The position numbers and the translations under genes were made by a program. The notes under the pieces were generated by a model. The model was not told where the DNA came from and searched no databases. It worked only from the letters and a program-made list of their open reading frames with translations. From Alkalihalobacterium chitinilyticum (GTDB lineage: Bacteria; Bacillota; Bacilli; Bacillales; Bacillaceae_F): DNA of 64,000 nt. Position 1 is the first letter of the stretch, and every line of letters begins with the position of its first letter. The stretch is from contig NZ_JAOTPO010000001.1 of assembly GCF_029028005.1 (NCBI RefSeq), positions 62,001-126,000 on the forward strand. Reading direction: 5' to 3'. Shown here in pieces: positions 1 to 8,574 of the stretch.

Positions 1-2426
1 ATATTCTGCATTTCAAGAGCTGTTGTTAATGCAAATACATTCCGCATATCATCATCGACAACGAGTACCACTCGATCTTCAAAGGCTTCATTCTGCTCTT
101 CATTCACAACAGGTGCCTCAATTTTCTCTAGTTCTGGATACTGATTAGACTCTACAATGAGCACATTATTTTCCTTGGTTGCGGCAACTTCTTCCATTAC
201 CGATTGTTGGATCTCTGAAAGTTCGTAATAATCTGGTATGTGAAGACTAAAAGTACTTCCTCTTCCTTCAACACTTTCAATCGTTACATAACCACCTAAC
301 AGTTGAGATAATTCACGGGTAATTGACAATCCAAGACCTGTTCCGCCATATTTTCGGCTCGTTGTTCCATCCCCTTGGAAAAACGCTTCAAAAATATCTT
401 GTTGCTTACTTCTAGGGATACCAATACCCGTATCAACAACTGAAAAGACAATTTTTGACCTGACGTCTTCTCTTCCTTTACTCAATCGAAGTTCAACTGA
501 TCCTTTTTGTGTGAATTTAAAAGCATTCGACAATAAATTTTTTAAAATTTGTTTTAAGCGTTGATCATCCGTAAAAATTATCTTTGGTGCATCCTCTGCA
601 AGTGTAATTTTAAAATTCAAGCCTTTTTGACGTGCAACAGGATTAAATTGTCGCTCAACAAAACTTTTTACATCATTTAAAAGCACTTGTTCAGGATATA
701 TGTCTATCTTTCCTGACTCGATTTTTGATAAATCAAGTATATCGTTGATTAGATCAAGGAGATCACTTCCTGAAGAATGGATCGTTAAAGCATACTCAAT
801 TTGTTTCTCTGTTAAGTTTCCTTCTCCATTTTCAGACAGAATTTGCGACAAAATTAACATACTGTTAAGAGGTGTTCGAAGTTCATGAGACATATTAGCC
901 AAAAATTCCGACTTATATTTCGAGCTCAATTCAATGCCTCGATTTTTCTCTTCCAGGTCCTTTTTGATTTTTTCCAGCTCTTTTGTTTTTTCATCTGAAG
1001 TTTTATATTGCTCATGTAACTGTTCATTTGTAAGTCTAAGTTCTTCTTGTTGCTGCTGAAGCTCTTCTGATTGAGTTTGCAGCTCTTCAGTTAGTGTTTG
1101 TGACTCGGTCAATAGTTTTTCAATTTGCATATGATTAATAATTCGATTTATAATGGCCCCGGATGATTCACTAACTTGCTTTAATAGTTTCAATTGTAAA
1201 GAAGTGAACCTTTCAAATTTAGCTAATTCTAAAACCCCTAGAACCTCATCTTCTATTTCTATTGGAAGAAGTACTAAAGAAGTTGGAGCCGACTCTCCTA
1301 AACCTGATTTGACCGATATATAATCTACTGGGAGTTTATCAATCTTTAAGATCTTATTATCTAGTGCGCATTGTCCTACTAGTCCTTCTCCGATTTTAAA
1401 TGTTCCTTCTCCAACTTTTCTATTTTGGCTTAATGCATATCCTGCAATTTGTTTTAGTTCGCCTTCTTCTTTTAAATAAACTGTACCATACGTAGCCTCA
1501 ACGGAAGCTGCTACTTTTGAAATGAGCATTTCACCAAACCGTTCAATATTTTGCAAGCCCTGGAATTTAGTCATAGTTTCTGCATACGTTGTTTTGATCC
1601 AATTCTCATTTTCAAGATATTTTTTTAAATCTTTTTCTTGCTTAGAATAATCCTCTAGCGCATGTGCCATTTCATTATACGCATTTGCTATATCACCAAT
1701 TTCATCCTTAGAAATAGCCTCAATACGTGGTAAATCTTCATTTATATGCCCTGGTACACTCGTTATTACATCTCGAACTTTGTAAATGCTTTTCGTAATA
1801 CTACGTACGACAGAAATAGTAATTCCAGTTACAATAATTGCAGCAACTATAAAGAGCGAGAATAAAAAAATCACCGTATTCCGAAAATCACTCTCGATAC
1901 TTGCTAACGCTGTATTCATTGCATTTTCTTCTATTTCATTTAGACGATCAAATCCAGTAACGATTTGGTTTCTCATCCCACGATTATCATCAATTAATTC
2001 ACTTATCCCTAGTTGATTATTTCCTTCTAAAGTATGTTGGATCGCCCGGCTAACAACTTCAAAATATGCAGTACTTAAATCCTGTAATGATGAAACGATT
2101 TGTTTACTTTCAGGCTCAGAATATGGCATTACATCTAATTTTGCAAATAACTCTGTCGTGTCGACTCTTGACTGTTGGATAGCTCTAATATGTTCTTCAA
2201 TCACGATGTCATCACTCATCAATAGAAGCTCCCTGATTTCTCTTGCTGTCGTATTAATCTCATTTCGAAGCAATTCGATCAGTTTGACTCTTTCATAGTT
2301 TTCGTAAACGATAGCATTCATATTATCTTTCTGCTGGTTCATCGTGTAATATACATTGGCACTGAGTATAACAATTATGAAGAGGATGGCGCCAAATCCA
2401 AAATAAAGTTTTGTTTTTAGTTTCAT
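1..2426 (-). CDS. Hybrid sensor histidine kinase with receiver domain, truncated by window edge
   Basis: Membrane-bound hybrid kinase; at least 808 residues lie in the window and the C-terminus continues beyond base 1. Order seen: TM helix (about 5-27), a helical extracytoplasmic sensor region, second TM (184-207), HAMP (about 208-260), GAF domain (about 285-425), Gln/Glu-rich coiled coil (about 430-505), HisKA with MSHELRTPLN (His514), HATPase with N box LKNLLSNAFKFT, DTGIGI and GGTGLGLSI, then the start of a receiver (VVLVVDDD). The start ATG at 2426 is preceded by AAAGGT. The family autophosphorylates on His and relays to Asp. The ligand is unknown and no partner regulator is in the window. 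The coiled coil probably passes HAMP/GAF movement to the kinase core (inference). Confidence 0.93.
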   Translation of the reverse strand, partial: MKLKTKLYFGFGAILFIIVILSANVYYTMNQQKDNMNAIVYENYERVKLIELLRNEINTTAREIRELLLMSDDIVIEEHIRAIQQSRVDTTELFAKLDVMPYSEPESKQIVSSLQDLSTAYFEVVSRAIQHTLEGNNQLGISELIDDNRGMRNQIVTGFDRLNEIEENAMNTALASIESDFRNTVIFLFSLFIVAAIIVTGITISVVRSITKSIYKVRDVITSVPGHINEDLPRIEAISKDEIGDIANAYNEMAHALEDYSKQEKDLKKYLENENWIKTTYAETMTKFQGLQNIERFGEMLISKVAASVEATYGTVYLKEEGELKQIAGYALSQNRKVGEGTFKIGEGLVGQCALDNKILKIDKLPVDYISVKSGLGESAPTSLVLLPIEIEDEVLGVLELAKFERFTSLQLKLLKQVSESSGAIINRIINHMQIEKLLTESQTLTEELQTQSEELQQQQEELRLTNEQLHEQYKTSDEKTKELEKIKKDLEEKNRGIELSSKYKSEFLANMSHELRTPLNSMLILSQILSENGEGNLTEKQIEYALTIHSSGSDLLDLINDILDLSKIESGKIDIYPEQVLLNDVKSFVERQFNPVARQKGLNFKITLAEDAPKIIFTDDQRLKQILKNLLSNAFKFTQKGSVELRLSKGREDVRSKIVFSVVDTGIGIPRSKQQDIFEAFFQGDGTTSRKYGGTGLGLSITRELSQLLGGYVTIESVEGRGSTFSLHIPDYYELSEIQQSVMEEVAATKENNVLIVESNQYPELEKIEAPVVNEEQNEAFEDRVVLVVDDDMRNVFALTTALEMQN

Positions 2427-2572
2427 CTTTTCCAATACCTTTCAAATTTGATGAATTTCCGTCAAACTTTTCACTATTATTATGGTTATTTTACTATATC
2501 GGCAGCTTTGATTCTACAAAAATTACAAACAATTCTTACATTTTGTATTTTCTTACTAATTACATTTAAAAA

Positions 2573-2596
2573 GAGCTGACTTTATAGAGTCAGCTC
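2573..2596 (-). terminator. Rho-independent terminator of ilvE
   Basis: Inverted repeat GAGCTGACT / AGTCAGCTC with a 6-base loop; read on the minus strand it is followed by TTTTTAAA. It lies 10 bases past the ilvE stop codon. Confidence 0.9.
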
Positions 2597-2605
2597 CAGT
2601 GTGTG

Positions 2606-3685
2606 TTATTCTTTTATTTCCACCGTCCAACCATAAGGATCTTGCTGTTTCCCTGTTTGAATAGCGGTTAAAGTCTCGTATAACTTTTTAGAGAGTTTCC
2701 CTGTATGCCCATTATTTATAATCATTTGCTCATCATTCCATGTCAATTCGCCCACTGGTGAAACGACAGCAGCAGTACCTGTGCCAAAGACTTCTTCTAC
2801 TATTCCTTCTTTATGCGCTTGAAAAATTTCTTCGATTGAAACTCTCCTCTCAACAACCGGAACATTCCAATCCTTTAAAAGTTCAATAATTGACAATCTC
2901 GTAATTCCCTCTAAAATGCTTCCATTTAAGAGTGGCGTAACTACTTCTTCTCCTATTTTAAAGAACACATTCATACTTCCTACTTCTTCTATGTATTTTT
3001 TTTCTACTCCATCGAGCCATAATACTTGAGAATATCCTTTATCAGTCGCTCTTTGTTGAGCAATATAAGCTGCTGAATAATTTCCAGCGGTTTTTGCCAT
3101 TCCTGTCCCCCCACGAACAGCTCTTGTAAACTCTTCTTCTACGAAGATTTTTACAGGGTGTATCCCTTCACGATAATACGAACCGACTGGAGATAAAATA
3201 ATGTAAAATTGATATGTATTTGATGGTGCTAAAGAGAGATTTGGTTCCGTTGCAATAATAAATGGTCGGATATAAAGAGAGTATCCCGCTGTTTTCGGCA
3301 CCCACTCCTTTTCAATACGCAGCAATTCTTCTAAGTAAGTTAGAACCAGTTTTTCATCTAATAGAGGGATGCTCAATCGTTCACTTGATCGGTTCATCCG
3401 TTGAAAGTTCTTTTCAGGTCGAAATAATAATATACGATCATCCTCTGTGCGATAGGCTTTTAATCCTTCAAAAACAGTTTGTCCATAATGAAAAATCATT
3501 GCCGCAGGGTCTAAAGTAATCGGTTCATATGGAGTAATGCGAGGATGATGCCAACCTTTTTCAGTTGAATAATCCATAACAAACATATGGTCCGTAAATT
3601 CTTTACCAAAAGCTAATTGGTCTTCAGCCACTCGCTGTTTACGGTTCGTGTTTTCTATAACGTTAAGATGGTGTTGTTCATTCAT
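2606..3685 (-). CDS. ilvE: Branched-chain-amino-acid aminotransferase
   Basis: PLP-dependent class IV (fold type IV) aminotransferase that makes Leu, Ile and Val from their 2-oxo acids with glutamate. It has 359 residues, the usual size of the Bacillus IlvE/IlvK family (about 356-363). Visible features: the AKTAGNY segment carrying the PLP lysine (about K198), the QVLWLDG...EEVGSMN block and the GTGTAAVVSPVG phosphate-binding loop near the C-terminus. The ATG at 3685 is chosen because AGGAG lies 8 bases upstream; the longer GTG start at 3694 overlaps that SD. It is a single gene with its own terminator. I see no T-box leader. IlvA of the same pathway lies far away at 49.4-50.7 kb. Confidence 0.95.
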   Translation of the reverse strand: MNEQHHLNVIENTNRKQRVAEDQLAFGKEFTDHMFVMDYSTEKGWHHPRITPYEPITLDPAAMIFHYGQTVFEGLKAYRTEDDRILLFRPEKNFQRMNRSSERLSIPLLDEKLVLTYLEELLRIEKEWVPKTAGYSLYIRPFIIATEPNLSLAPSNTYQFYIILSPVGSYYREGIHPVKIFVEEEFTRAVRGGTGMAKTAGNYSAAYIAQQRATDKGYSQVLWLDGVEKKYIEEVGSMNVFFKIGEEVVTPLLNGSILEGITRLSIIELLKDWNVPVVERRVSIEEIFQAHKEGIVEEVFGTGTAAVVSPVGELTWNDEQMIINNGHTGKLSKKLYETLTAIQTGKQQDPYGWTVEIKE

Positions 3686-3867
3686 TCTCCCCACTCCTTC
3701 TTCAATTTTTTACAGTTGTAGATAATAAAAATACTGACTATTATTCTAATATATACCAATTAGAAGTTTCTCGACACCCCCTTTCTTTCTTTTGTTCTTT
3801 ATAATTGATATTATGCTTTGCTTCTGTTTCCAAAAGATCAGTCTTAAATTCTATTCCCAGAAAAAAA

Positions 3868-3887
3868 AGGCACTGTGTACAGTGCCT
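3868..3887 (-). terminator. Terminator of the 148-aa hypothetical gene
   Basis: Near-perfect hairpin AGGCACTG/CAGTGCCT followed on the minus strand by a run of seven or more T. It lies 23 bases past the stop of the gene at 3910-4356. Confidence 0.88.
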
Positions 3888-3909
3888 AAATTCGGTCATT
3901 CACATTCAT

Positions 3910-4356
3910 TTATGAATCTTGTTTTAATTTTAATAACTCGCTGTTAAGATGAGCCAGCTTTAATTTTATTTGCTCTGCCGTTTTTTCGTCCCCACTTTTT
4001 AAATAATCACTTAATTCTAGTAAGTACTTATCAATACGACGGTAAATTTCATCTTCTTTTTTGATTCGCTCTTCTTGCTTTTTTCTATTAAGTTCTACTT
4101 TTATTGGAACTAATTGATCAATCGTATGAAGCATTTTTTCAGTTTTTATGTCAACTTCAATGATCTCAAGAAAGGATTTATGTTTCATCATGGTCAGCGT
4201 ATGATTTCCTTCAGCTGAATAAATGTTTAAAACCATCTTACCTGAGTCAAAACCCCAAAAAATACTATAATTAACACTTAGTACCCCTTTTATCAATCGA
4301 TCTAATTGCTGTTTATCTAGTTTTATTGAAAGGTCACTGCATTGAATTCGTTTCAT
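3910..4356 (-). CDS. Hypothetical protein with charged C-terminal coiled coil
   Basis: A 148-residue protein I do not recognise. The N-terminal 85 residues look like a small alpha/beta domain. The C-terminal 60 are Lys/Glu-rich and predicted helical (EERIKKEDEIYRRIDKYL). There is no signal peptide, TM segment or catalytic motif, so it is probably cytoplasmic. It is a monocistronic unit with a good downstream terminator. Base composition matches the neighbours. A real gene is supported by length, terminator and Bacillus-like codon use; function is unassigned. Confidence 0.75.
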   Translation of the reverse strand: MKRIQCSDLSIKLDKQQLDRLIKGVLSVNYSIFWGFDSGKMVLNIYSAEGNHTLTMMKHKSFLEIIEVDIKTEKMLHTIDQLVPIKVELNRKKQEERIKKEDEIYRRIDKYLLELSDYLKSGDEKTAEQIKLKLAHLNSELLKLKQDS

Positions 4357-4465
4357 AAGCTACACCTCGCTACAAATTAATTCCCTCCATTTTTTAATAT
4401 CAGCTTTGTAATCCCTTACAATAAAACTATTTCAATTGCACTCTTTTTATGTTGAAAACAGAAAA

Positions 4466-4490
4466 AAGAGGCCTATACGTTAGGCCTCTT
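4466..4490 (-). terminator. Terminator of small zinc-ribbon gene
   Basis: Ten-base perfect stem AAGAGGCCTA / TAGGCCTCTT with loop TACGT; T-rich on the minus strand (TTTTTTCTG). It lies 6 bases past the stop of the 47-aa gene. Confidence 0.88.
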
Positions 4491-4495
4491 CTCGG

Positions 4496-4639
4496 TTACC
4501 CTTTATTTCCTACAAGCCACTCCTTGTAGCATTCACTACAAAGCGGATGTTCAACATGATCACTATCTTGAATAAAAGAAGCGTAATGGAAGTTTGTCTC
4601 TTCTAGTTCACCGTTACAATAAAAACATTGCTGATCCAA
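4496..4639 (-). CDS. Small CxxC...CxxC zinc-ribbon-like protein (47 aa)
   Basis: A 47-residue ORF starting with TTG at 4639, with AAGGAG eight to nine bases upstream and a strong terminator directly after it. Cysteines are paired as CFYC near the N-terminus and CSEC near residue 35, the spacing of a single zinc ribbon (inference). The tail reads YKEWLVGNKG. There is no enzymatic motif. Small zinc ribbons of this kind are common in Bacillaceae, but I cannot name a family. SD, paired cysteines and terminator make it a convincing gene. Confidence 0.75.
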   Translation of the reverse strand: MDQQCFYCNGELEETNFHYASFIQDSDHVEHPLCSECYKEWLVGNKG

Positions 4640-4720
4640 AGTGAACGTCTCCTTTTAGAAAGTGATGATTGAATACGTACATGGAATGAACAATTTCTTG
4701 TACGTTAGCTGTGGCAACTT

Positions 4721-4909
4721 TTAGTTGTTGTTGTTGTTATTGTTATTATTGTTATTGTTGTTACGGTTGTTGAAATCTTGCGCATCGTTCTCATTCGCAA
4801 ACTCAGTGTTTACATTGTCGATGTTTAATTCGTTGTTGTTGTTGTTGTTGTTGTTGTTATTGTTGTTGTTGTTGTTGTTTCTGTTGTTACGGTTATTGTT
4901 GTTAGCCAT
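4721..4909 (-). CDS. Asparagine-run protein with a gamma-type SASP motif
   Basis: A 62-residue protein made of two long asparagine runs (with a few Arg) around a central segment, NTEFANENDAQDFNNRN. That segment matches the repeat unit of gamma-type small acid-soluble spore proteins (SspE of B. subtilis repeats TEFASETNAQ). The start ATG at 4909 has GAGGTG seven to eight bases upstream. I infer a divergent SspE-like spore protein, used in that family as an amino-acid store degraded by the Gpr protease at germination. Normal SspE has two or more motif copies and Gln/Ser-rich linkers, whereas this has one copy and pure Asn linkers. No convincing sigma-G promoter was found. The antisense Leu-rich ORF is an artefact of the repeat. 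Confidence 0.65.
   Translation of the reverse strand: MANNNNRNNRNNNNNNNNNNNNNNNNELNIDNVNTEFANENDAQDFNNRNNNNNNNNNNNNN
4724..4880. repeat. GTT/ATT (AAC/AAT) trinucleotide tracts
   Basis: Two interrupted trinucleotide tracts, about 4724-4762 and 4832-4880, encode the asparagine runs. AAC and AAT codons are mixed, so the tract is not a pure microsatellite. Length variation between strains is expected (inference). Confidence 0.9.
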
Positions 4910-5134
4910 GACCTACACCTCATTCATAATTTTTTAGTATTAGGTTGAGATCGAAGTAAAAGTAATAAAGGATATCTCCCTTTTTTACTTTTGCGTCTCA
5001 CTCAGTTCCCGTAGTTATTTTTCTCAAAAATCAAAACATCATACATGAAAAATTAAAATTCCTGAGTATTTTGTCCATACGAAACAGTCTTCTTACAAAT
5101 AGAATATATTAGCGCAGACTGAGGAGGGATAATA

Positions 5135-5470
5135 ATGGAAAGAAATCAAAACGAAATGATAGTACTTCATGAAAAAATAGATCAACTAAAACAGGAAGTG
5201 GAAGCATTATCCAGAGTTATTGAAAAAAAAACCGATAATAATGATGTAAAAGTAATTATAGATGAACAAATGAAGGAAAATAAGTACATGACAAATGAAC
5301 AAGTTGCATTAACCGTTGATAAAATTTTGACTGAAAAAGAATTTACAACTGAAACAGAAGTGAAAAATAAAACAAAGGAAATTCACTTAAAGATTGTCAA
5401 GTGGACAATTGGGACTGGACTTAGTGTTGCAGCCATCATATTAGCGTTATTAAGGGTTATTTTATTATAA
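5135..5470 (+). CDS. Hypothetical coiled-coil protein with C-terminal membrane anchor
   Basis: A 111-residue protein. Residues 5-35 form a heptad-like coiled coil (LHEKIDQLKQEVEALSRVIEK), followed by a charged middle, and the last 22 residues are a single hydrophobic helix ending in LLRVILL. The layout resembles XhlA-type small membrane proteins (coil, then C-terminal TM), but I see no holin partner, so this is only an architectural resemblance. The SD GAGGAGG lies 7 bases before ATG. It is divergent from the asparagine-run gene and convergent with the PBP gene. Confidence 0.7.
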   Translation: MERNQNEMIVLHEKIDQLKQEVEALSRVIEKKTDNNDVKVIIDEQMKENKYMTNEQVALTVDKILTEKEFTTETEVKNKTKEIHLKIVKWTIGTGLSVAAIILALLRVILL

Positions 5471-5503
5471 CAAAATGCTTATTTATCCATTTCAAATAAG
5501 CAA

Positions 5504-5532
5504 AAAGGACTTCTCAACAGGAGAAATCCTTT
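5504..5532 (-). terminator. Terminator of the PBP gene
   Basis: Stem AAAGGACTTCTC / GAGAAATCCTTT with one mismatch; minus-strand reading ends in CTTTTTGC. It lies between the convergent genes ending at 5470 and 5544. Confidence 0.75.
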
Positions 5533-5543
5533 CTGTGAATGAA

Positions 5544-7568
5544 CTATCTTAAATTTTGTAAAAACACATCTTTTACTTTCGGGACAACGTACCCGCTTCC
5601 ACCTTCAACATCTTCAACCATCATTAGTACAAGTAATTCAGGATCATTAGTGTTCATAGCAATAAACCAGCCAAACTCTTTACCTTCTTCAGTTTGACTT
5701 AATTTATATTCAGTCGTACCCGTTTTCCCTGCAAGAGGTATACCATCTATCTTTGCATTGGATGCCGTACCATTTGGACTTTGGATCACTTGCGACAGGT
5801 CAGATAGAATACGATTAGCGTGATCGTTACTTATAACGTCTTCTTTCCAAATTTCCGGCTCTTCATCCGTGAAAAGTAACGGCTTTGGAATGTTTCCTTC
5901 ATTTATAAAGGCAGTATACATTAAGGACATGTGCAAAGGATTTACTAACATTTCAGCTTGGCCATACGCTGTATCTGCTAATTGAACTTCTGTTTTTATC
6001 CCGTCATTAGCAATCTGAGATGTTGTTAATGGATATTTAAAAGGAACGCTTTCTTCAAACCCAAATGATTGCAAACCATCAACTACACTTTTTTCATTAA
6101 GTTCAAGAGCCATTTGAGCGATATATATATTATCGGAATACACGAGAGCATCGGTTAAGTCAATATCGTGATTTGGATCTTTTACACGTCTTACTTCATA
6201 GTTCCCCCATGAATCGTCCTTCCGCCAACCTAAACCGTCGATCTTGCGCTTTTCATCAGGGTCCCAACCATCTTCTAGAGCAATTGCAGCAGTGACTGAT
6301 TTTACCGTTGACCCTGGTGCATATGCTTGAGTGAAACGATTGAGTAAAGGTCTGCGTTCATCTTCAGTATAGTTAGTTTCAGATACACTTCCGATTACAA
6401 ATTCATTGGGGTTATACGCAGGTGCATTCACTAACGCTAAAACTTCTCCCGATGTCGGATGTAATGCCACACCAGTTCCTGCATCATTATCTTTTTTATA
6501 CTGCTCATATATTGAAACTTGTACTGCACCGTCAATCGTTAGTTGTAACGTTTTTCCATCAACAGCCTCTTTTTTAGCTAGGATATCCTTCTCGTTGCCG
6601 CCTTTATCTACAATAGAAATGACTGCGCCGTTTTCACCTCTTAGTTCGTCTTCATATAAACTTTCAAGCCCAGTCCGACCAATTAAGGAATTTGAGTTAT
6701 ATCCCTTATCTTCATTTTTTTCTAAAAGTTCCTTTGTTATCGGCGTAATATACCCTATTAAATGAGCTGCAGCTTCTCCCAGAGGATATTCCCTTGCAGG
6801 AACGAGTAAATACGTTACACCTTCAGAAATGGTGCGTAACTCCTCAACAAATTCCATTTGGTCGTATGGAACTGTTTTAACAGGGACAAATGTGTCAGGC
6901 CTTACCCACGATTGATCCAGTGCTGCTTCAATCTCTTCAACAGACACGTCAATTTGTTTACTTAATTCGCTAATCGTATATTCTTCTAGCCCTTCCATAC
7001 GACCTTGTACAAGCCCAATCTGAACAGCATTTCCATTCTTTGCTAAATAATCTCCATTTCGATCAATGATTTCTCCGCGTATTGGAGTTAACGTTCTTAC
7101 TTTTACTCGATCTCCTTGCTCAAGCGGCGGGAATATCATCGCTGGTGTCCAATTGATTTTCCACTGTTTTAACTCATCTGTTTCTTCTAATTGTAAGTCA
7201 ACTGCATATTCTAATTGAAGTTTACCTGCAATTGTATCGAGCTCCTGCTCATATTGAAGGAGCGCCTCTGTCACATCTTCTGTTATTTCATCTTCCGGAT
7301 CTCTGATAGGTGTTGTCACCACGAGATCTTCTGCTTGTATTTCGCTGTAGATTTCAGTATACGTTTCTATAAACTCTTCCTTTGAAATCAAGTTTTTTGC
7401 CTGAATTGAAAGAAGTTCATACATTAAATCGTAGTTTCTTTTTTCCCAGTGCGTTGCAAATTCACTTAATGCATCTTCTGGTGTCGGAAGCTCTTCTGAA
7501 CAGCCGGCTAGTAAAAACAACGTAACAAACAGTGCAATAATACCTCTTATCTTCATCTGTTTACTCAT
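5544..7568 (-). CDS. pbpC: Class B penicillin-binding protein (PBP3/MecA-like transpeptidase)
   Basis: D,D-transpeptidase that cross-links peptidoglycan outside the membrane; 674 residues, like B. subtilis PbpC (PBP3). The N-terminus is a lipoprotein-type signal (LLAGCSEE). Residues about 25-145 fit the NTF2-like MecA_N domain, then a PBP dimerisation domain, then the transpeptidase domain. Active-site motifs: STVK (Ser420), SDN (VYSDN) and KTGT near the C-terminus. This architecture gives low beta-lactam affinity in staphylococcal PBP2a; whether it does here is unknown. GAGAGGGG precedes ATG at 7568. It is monocistronic, and the symbol rests on domain layout and size. Confidence 0.92.
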   Translation of the reverse strand: MSKQMKIRGIIALFVTLFLLAGCSEELPTPEDALSEFATHWEKRNYDLMYELLSIQAKNLISKEEFIETYTEIYSEIQAEDLVVTTPIRDPEDEITEDVTEALLQYEQELDTIAGKLQLEYAVDLQLEETDELKQWKINWTPAMIFPPLEQGDRVKVRTLTPIRGEIIDRNGDYLAKNGNAVQIGLVQGRMEGLEEYTISELSKQIDVSVEEIEAALDQSWVRPDTFVPVKTVPYDQMEFVEELRTISEGVTYLLVPAREYPLGEAAAHLIGYITPITKELLEKNEDKGYNSNSLIGRTGLESLYEDELRGENGAVISIVDKGGNEKDILAKKEAVDGKTLQLTIDGAVQVSIYEQYKKDNDAGTGVALHPTSGEVLALVNAPAYNPNEFVIGSVSETNYTEDERRPLLNRFTQAYAPGSTVKSVTAAIALEDGWDPDEKRKIDGLGWRKDDSWGNYEVRRVKDPNHDIDLTDALVYSDNIYIAQMALELNEKSVVDGLQSFGFEESVPFKYPLTTSQIANDGIKTEVQLADTAYGQAEMLVNPLHMSLMYTAFINEGNIPKPLLFTDEEPEIWKEDVISNDHANRILSDLSQVIQSPNGTASNAKIDGIPLAGKTGTTEYKLSQTEEGKEFGWFIAMNTNDPELLVLMMVEDVEGGSGYVVPKVKDVFLQNLR

Positions 7569-7711
7569 TGATTTCCCCTCTCACTTTTCATATGTACTAT
7601 TCTTTATATTAACAAATATTACAATAATTTAGGGAATTTAGGATAAAAATTCTAAACACAAAATGATTTCTAACGAATCTGCAATAGTACTTAACAGAAG
7701 GCTTATCCGCA

Positions 7712-7754
7712 AAAAAAGCTGATTGAACCAAATGAAGGTTCAATCAGCTTTTTT
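7712..7754 (-). terminator. Terminator of the GbsR-type regulator gene
   Basis: Eighteen-base hairpin arms (AAAAAAGCTGATTGAACC and its complement) overlapping the last base of the stop codon; T-rich on the minus strand. Confidence 0.92.
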
Positions 7755-8299
7755 TAGTCTTTTTTTGGTTTAGGTACAATTTCATAAATCTTGCCACTTT
7801 CAAATAGTTCAATCACTTGCCCGAGCCATTCATAATAACTCTTTGCTTTTTCAAGTTTTTTCCGGTCTATCTCTATAACTTCTTTTAACTTATCGTCTTT
7901 AGTTTCTGTATACAGTTCATCTAATGCACCACTTAACTCTATACCTGCTTCAAGATTATCGTCAACAGCTGCACGCCAGCGGTTTACAAATAATGAAGAA
8001 AAAGATTTGTACCAATCCTCTTCTGTCTGATAAAGATCTTTTCTTACTCCTTTTTGCCACACTCGTTCTACCATATCAGAGTCTAACAAATTTCGAATAC
8101 CAGTACTCATACTTGTTTTGCTCATTCCTAGCTCTTTACTCATCTCGTCTAAAGTTAATGGTTCATCAGCAAAAAACACCGTTCCATATAACCGTCCTAC
8201 AGAAGGAGTAATGCCATACAAATACATATTTTTTGATATCTCTTGGATAAAACGAGTCCGATACTGCTCTAACTTTTTCCACTCTTCCTGTTGACTCAT
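7754..8299 (-). CDS. GbsR/MarR-family repressor of glycine-betaine genes
   Basis: Winged-helix DNA-binding protein of the GbsR family (181 residues). The region around residues 45-85 (LTLDEMSKELGMSKTSMSTGI) is the helix-turn-helix, and the C-terminal half is helical and charged. In B. subtilis, GbsR and OpcR respond to choline or control betaine-precursor genes. Here the gene sits divergently beside opuAA-AB-AC, so control of that operon is a strong inference. The ATG at 8299 is chosen because AAAAGGAG lies 6 bases upstream; the longer TTG start at 8323 has no SD. A palindrome in the shared intergenic region is a candidate operator. Confidence 0.9.
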   Translation of the reverse strand: MSQQEEWKKLEQYRTRFIQEISKNMYLYGITPSVGRLYGTVFFADEPLTLDEMSKELGMSKTSMSTGIRNLLDSDMVERVWQKGVRKDLYQTEEDWYKSFSSLFVNRWRAAVDDNLEAGIELSGALDELYTETKDDKLKEVIEIDRKKLEKAKSYYEWLGQVIELFESGKIYEIVPKPKKD

Positions 8300-8357
8300 A
8301 GCCTTCTCCTTTTCTATTACCAATTCACACTTTACATATTAACAAAGAATGAAAAAA

Positions 8358-8378
8358 CATAAAAGTTATGCTTTTATG
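8358..8378. promoter_or_regulatory. Candidate operator in the gbsR-opuAA intergenic region
   Basis: Perfect inverted repeat CATAAAAG-N5-CTTTTATG in the 275-base region between the divergent regulator and opuAA. Position and symmetry suit a dimeric MarR-type repressor. The assignment is inference; there is no experimental or comparative support here. Confidence 0.45.
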
Positions 8379-8574
8379 TAGTATTTGTTCGTATTTATTA
8401 GAAATATGGCGTATTTCGAAAGTATACTTTGTACAGTTTAAACTTTACAAACTTTTTGAACTAAACATACAAAATATAAGGTTTGATTTGGAAAAAAAGG
8501 AGGAGTATAGTTATAAAGTCAGCATTCATTCGTTAGTCGAAATGATTGAAGTAAACATAAAGAGGTGAAATAAG

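Noticed and set aside
3735-3749. CodY-like box upstream of ilvE
   Set aside because: About five mismatches to the 15-base consensus, too weak to call.
4725-4937. Leu-rich ORF on the plus strand
   Set aside because: Antisense reading of the Asn codon runs; no SD.
8368-8568. 66-aa ORF before opuAA
   Set aside because: No SD, and it covers the promoter region of opuA.
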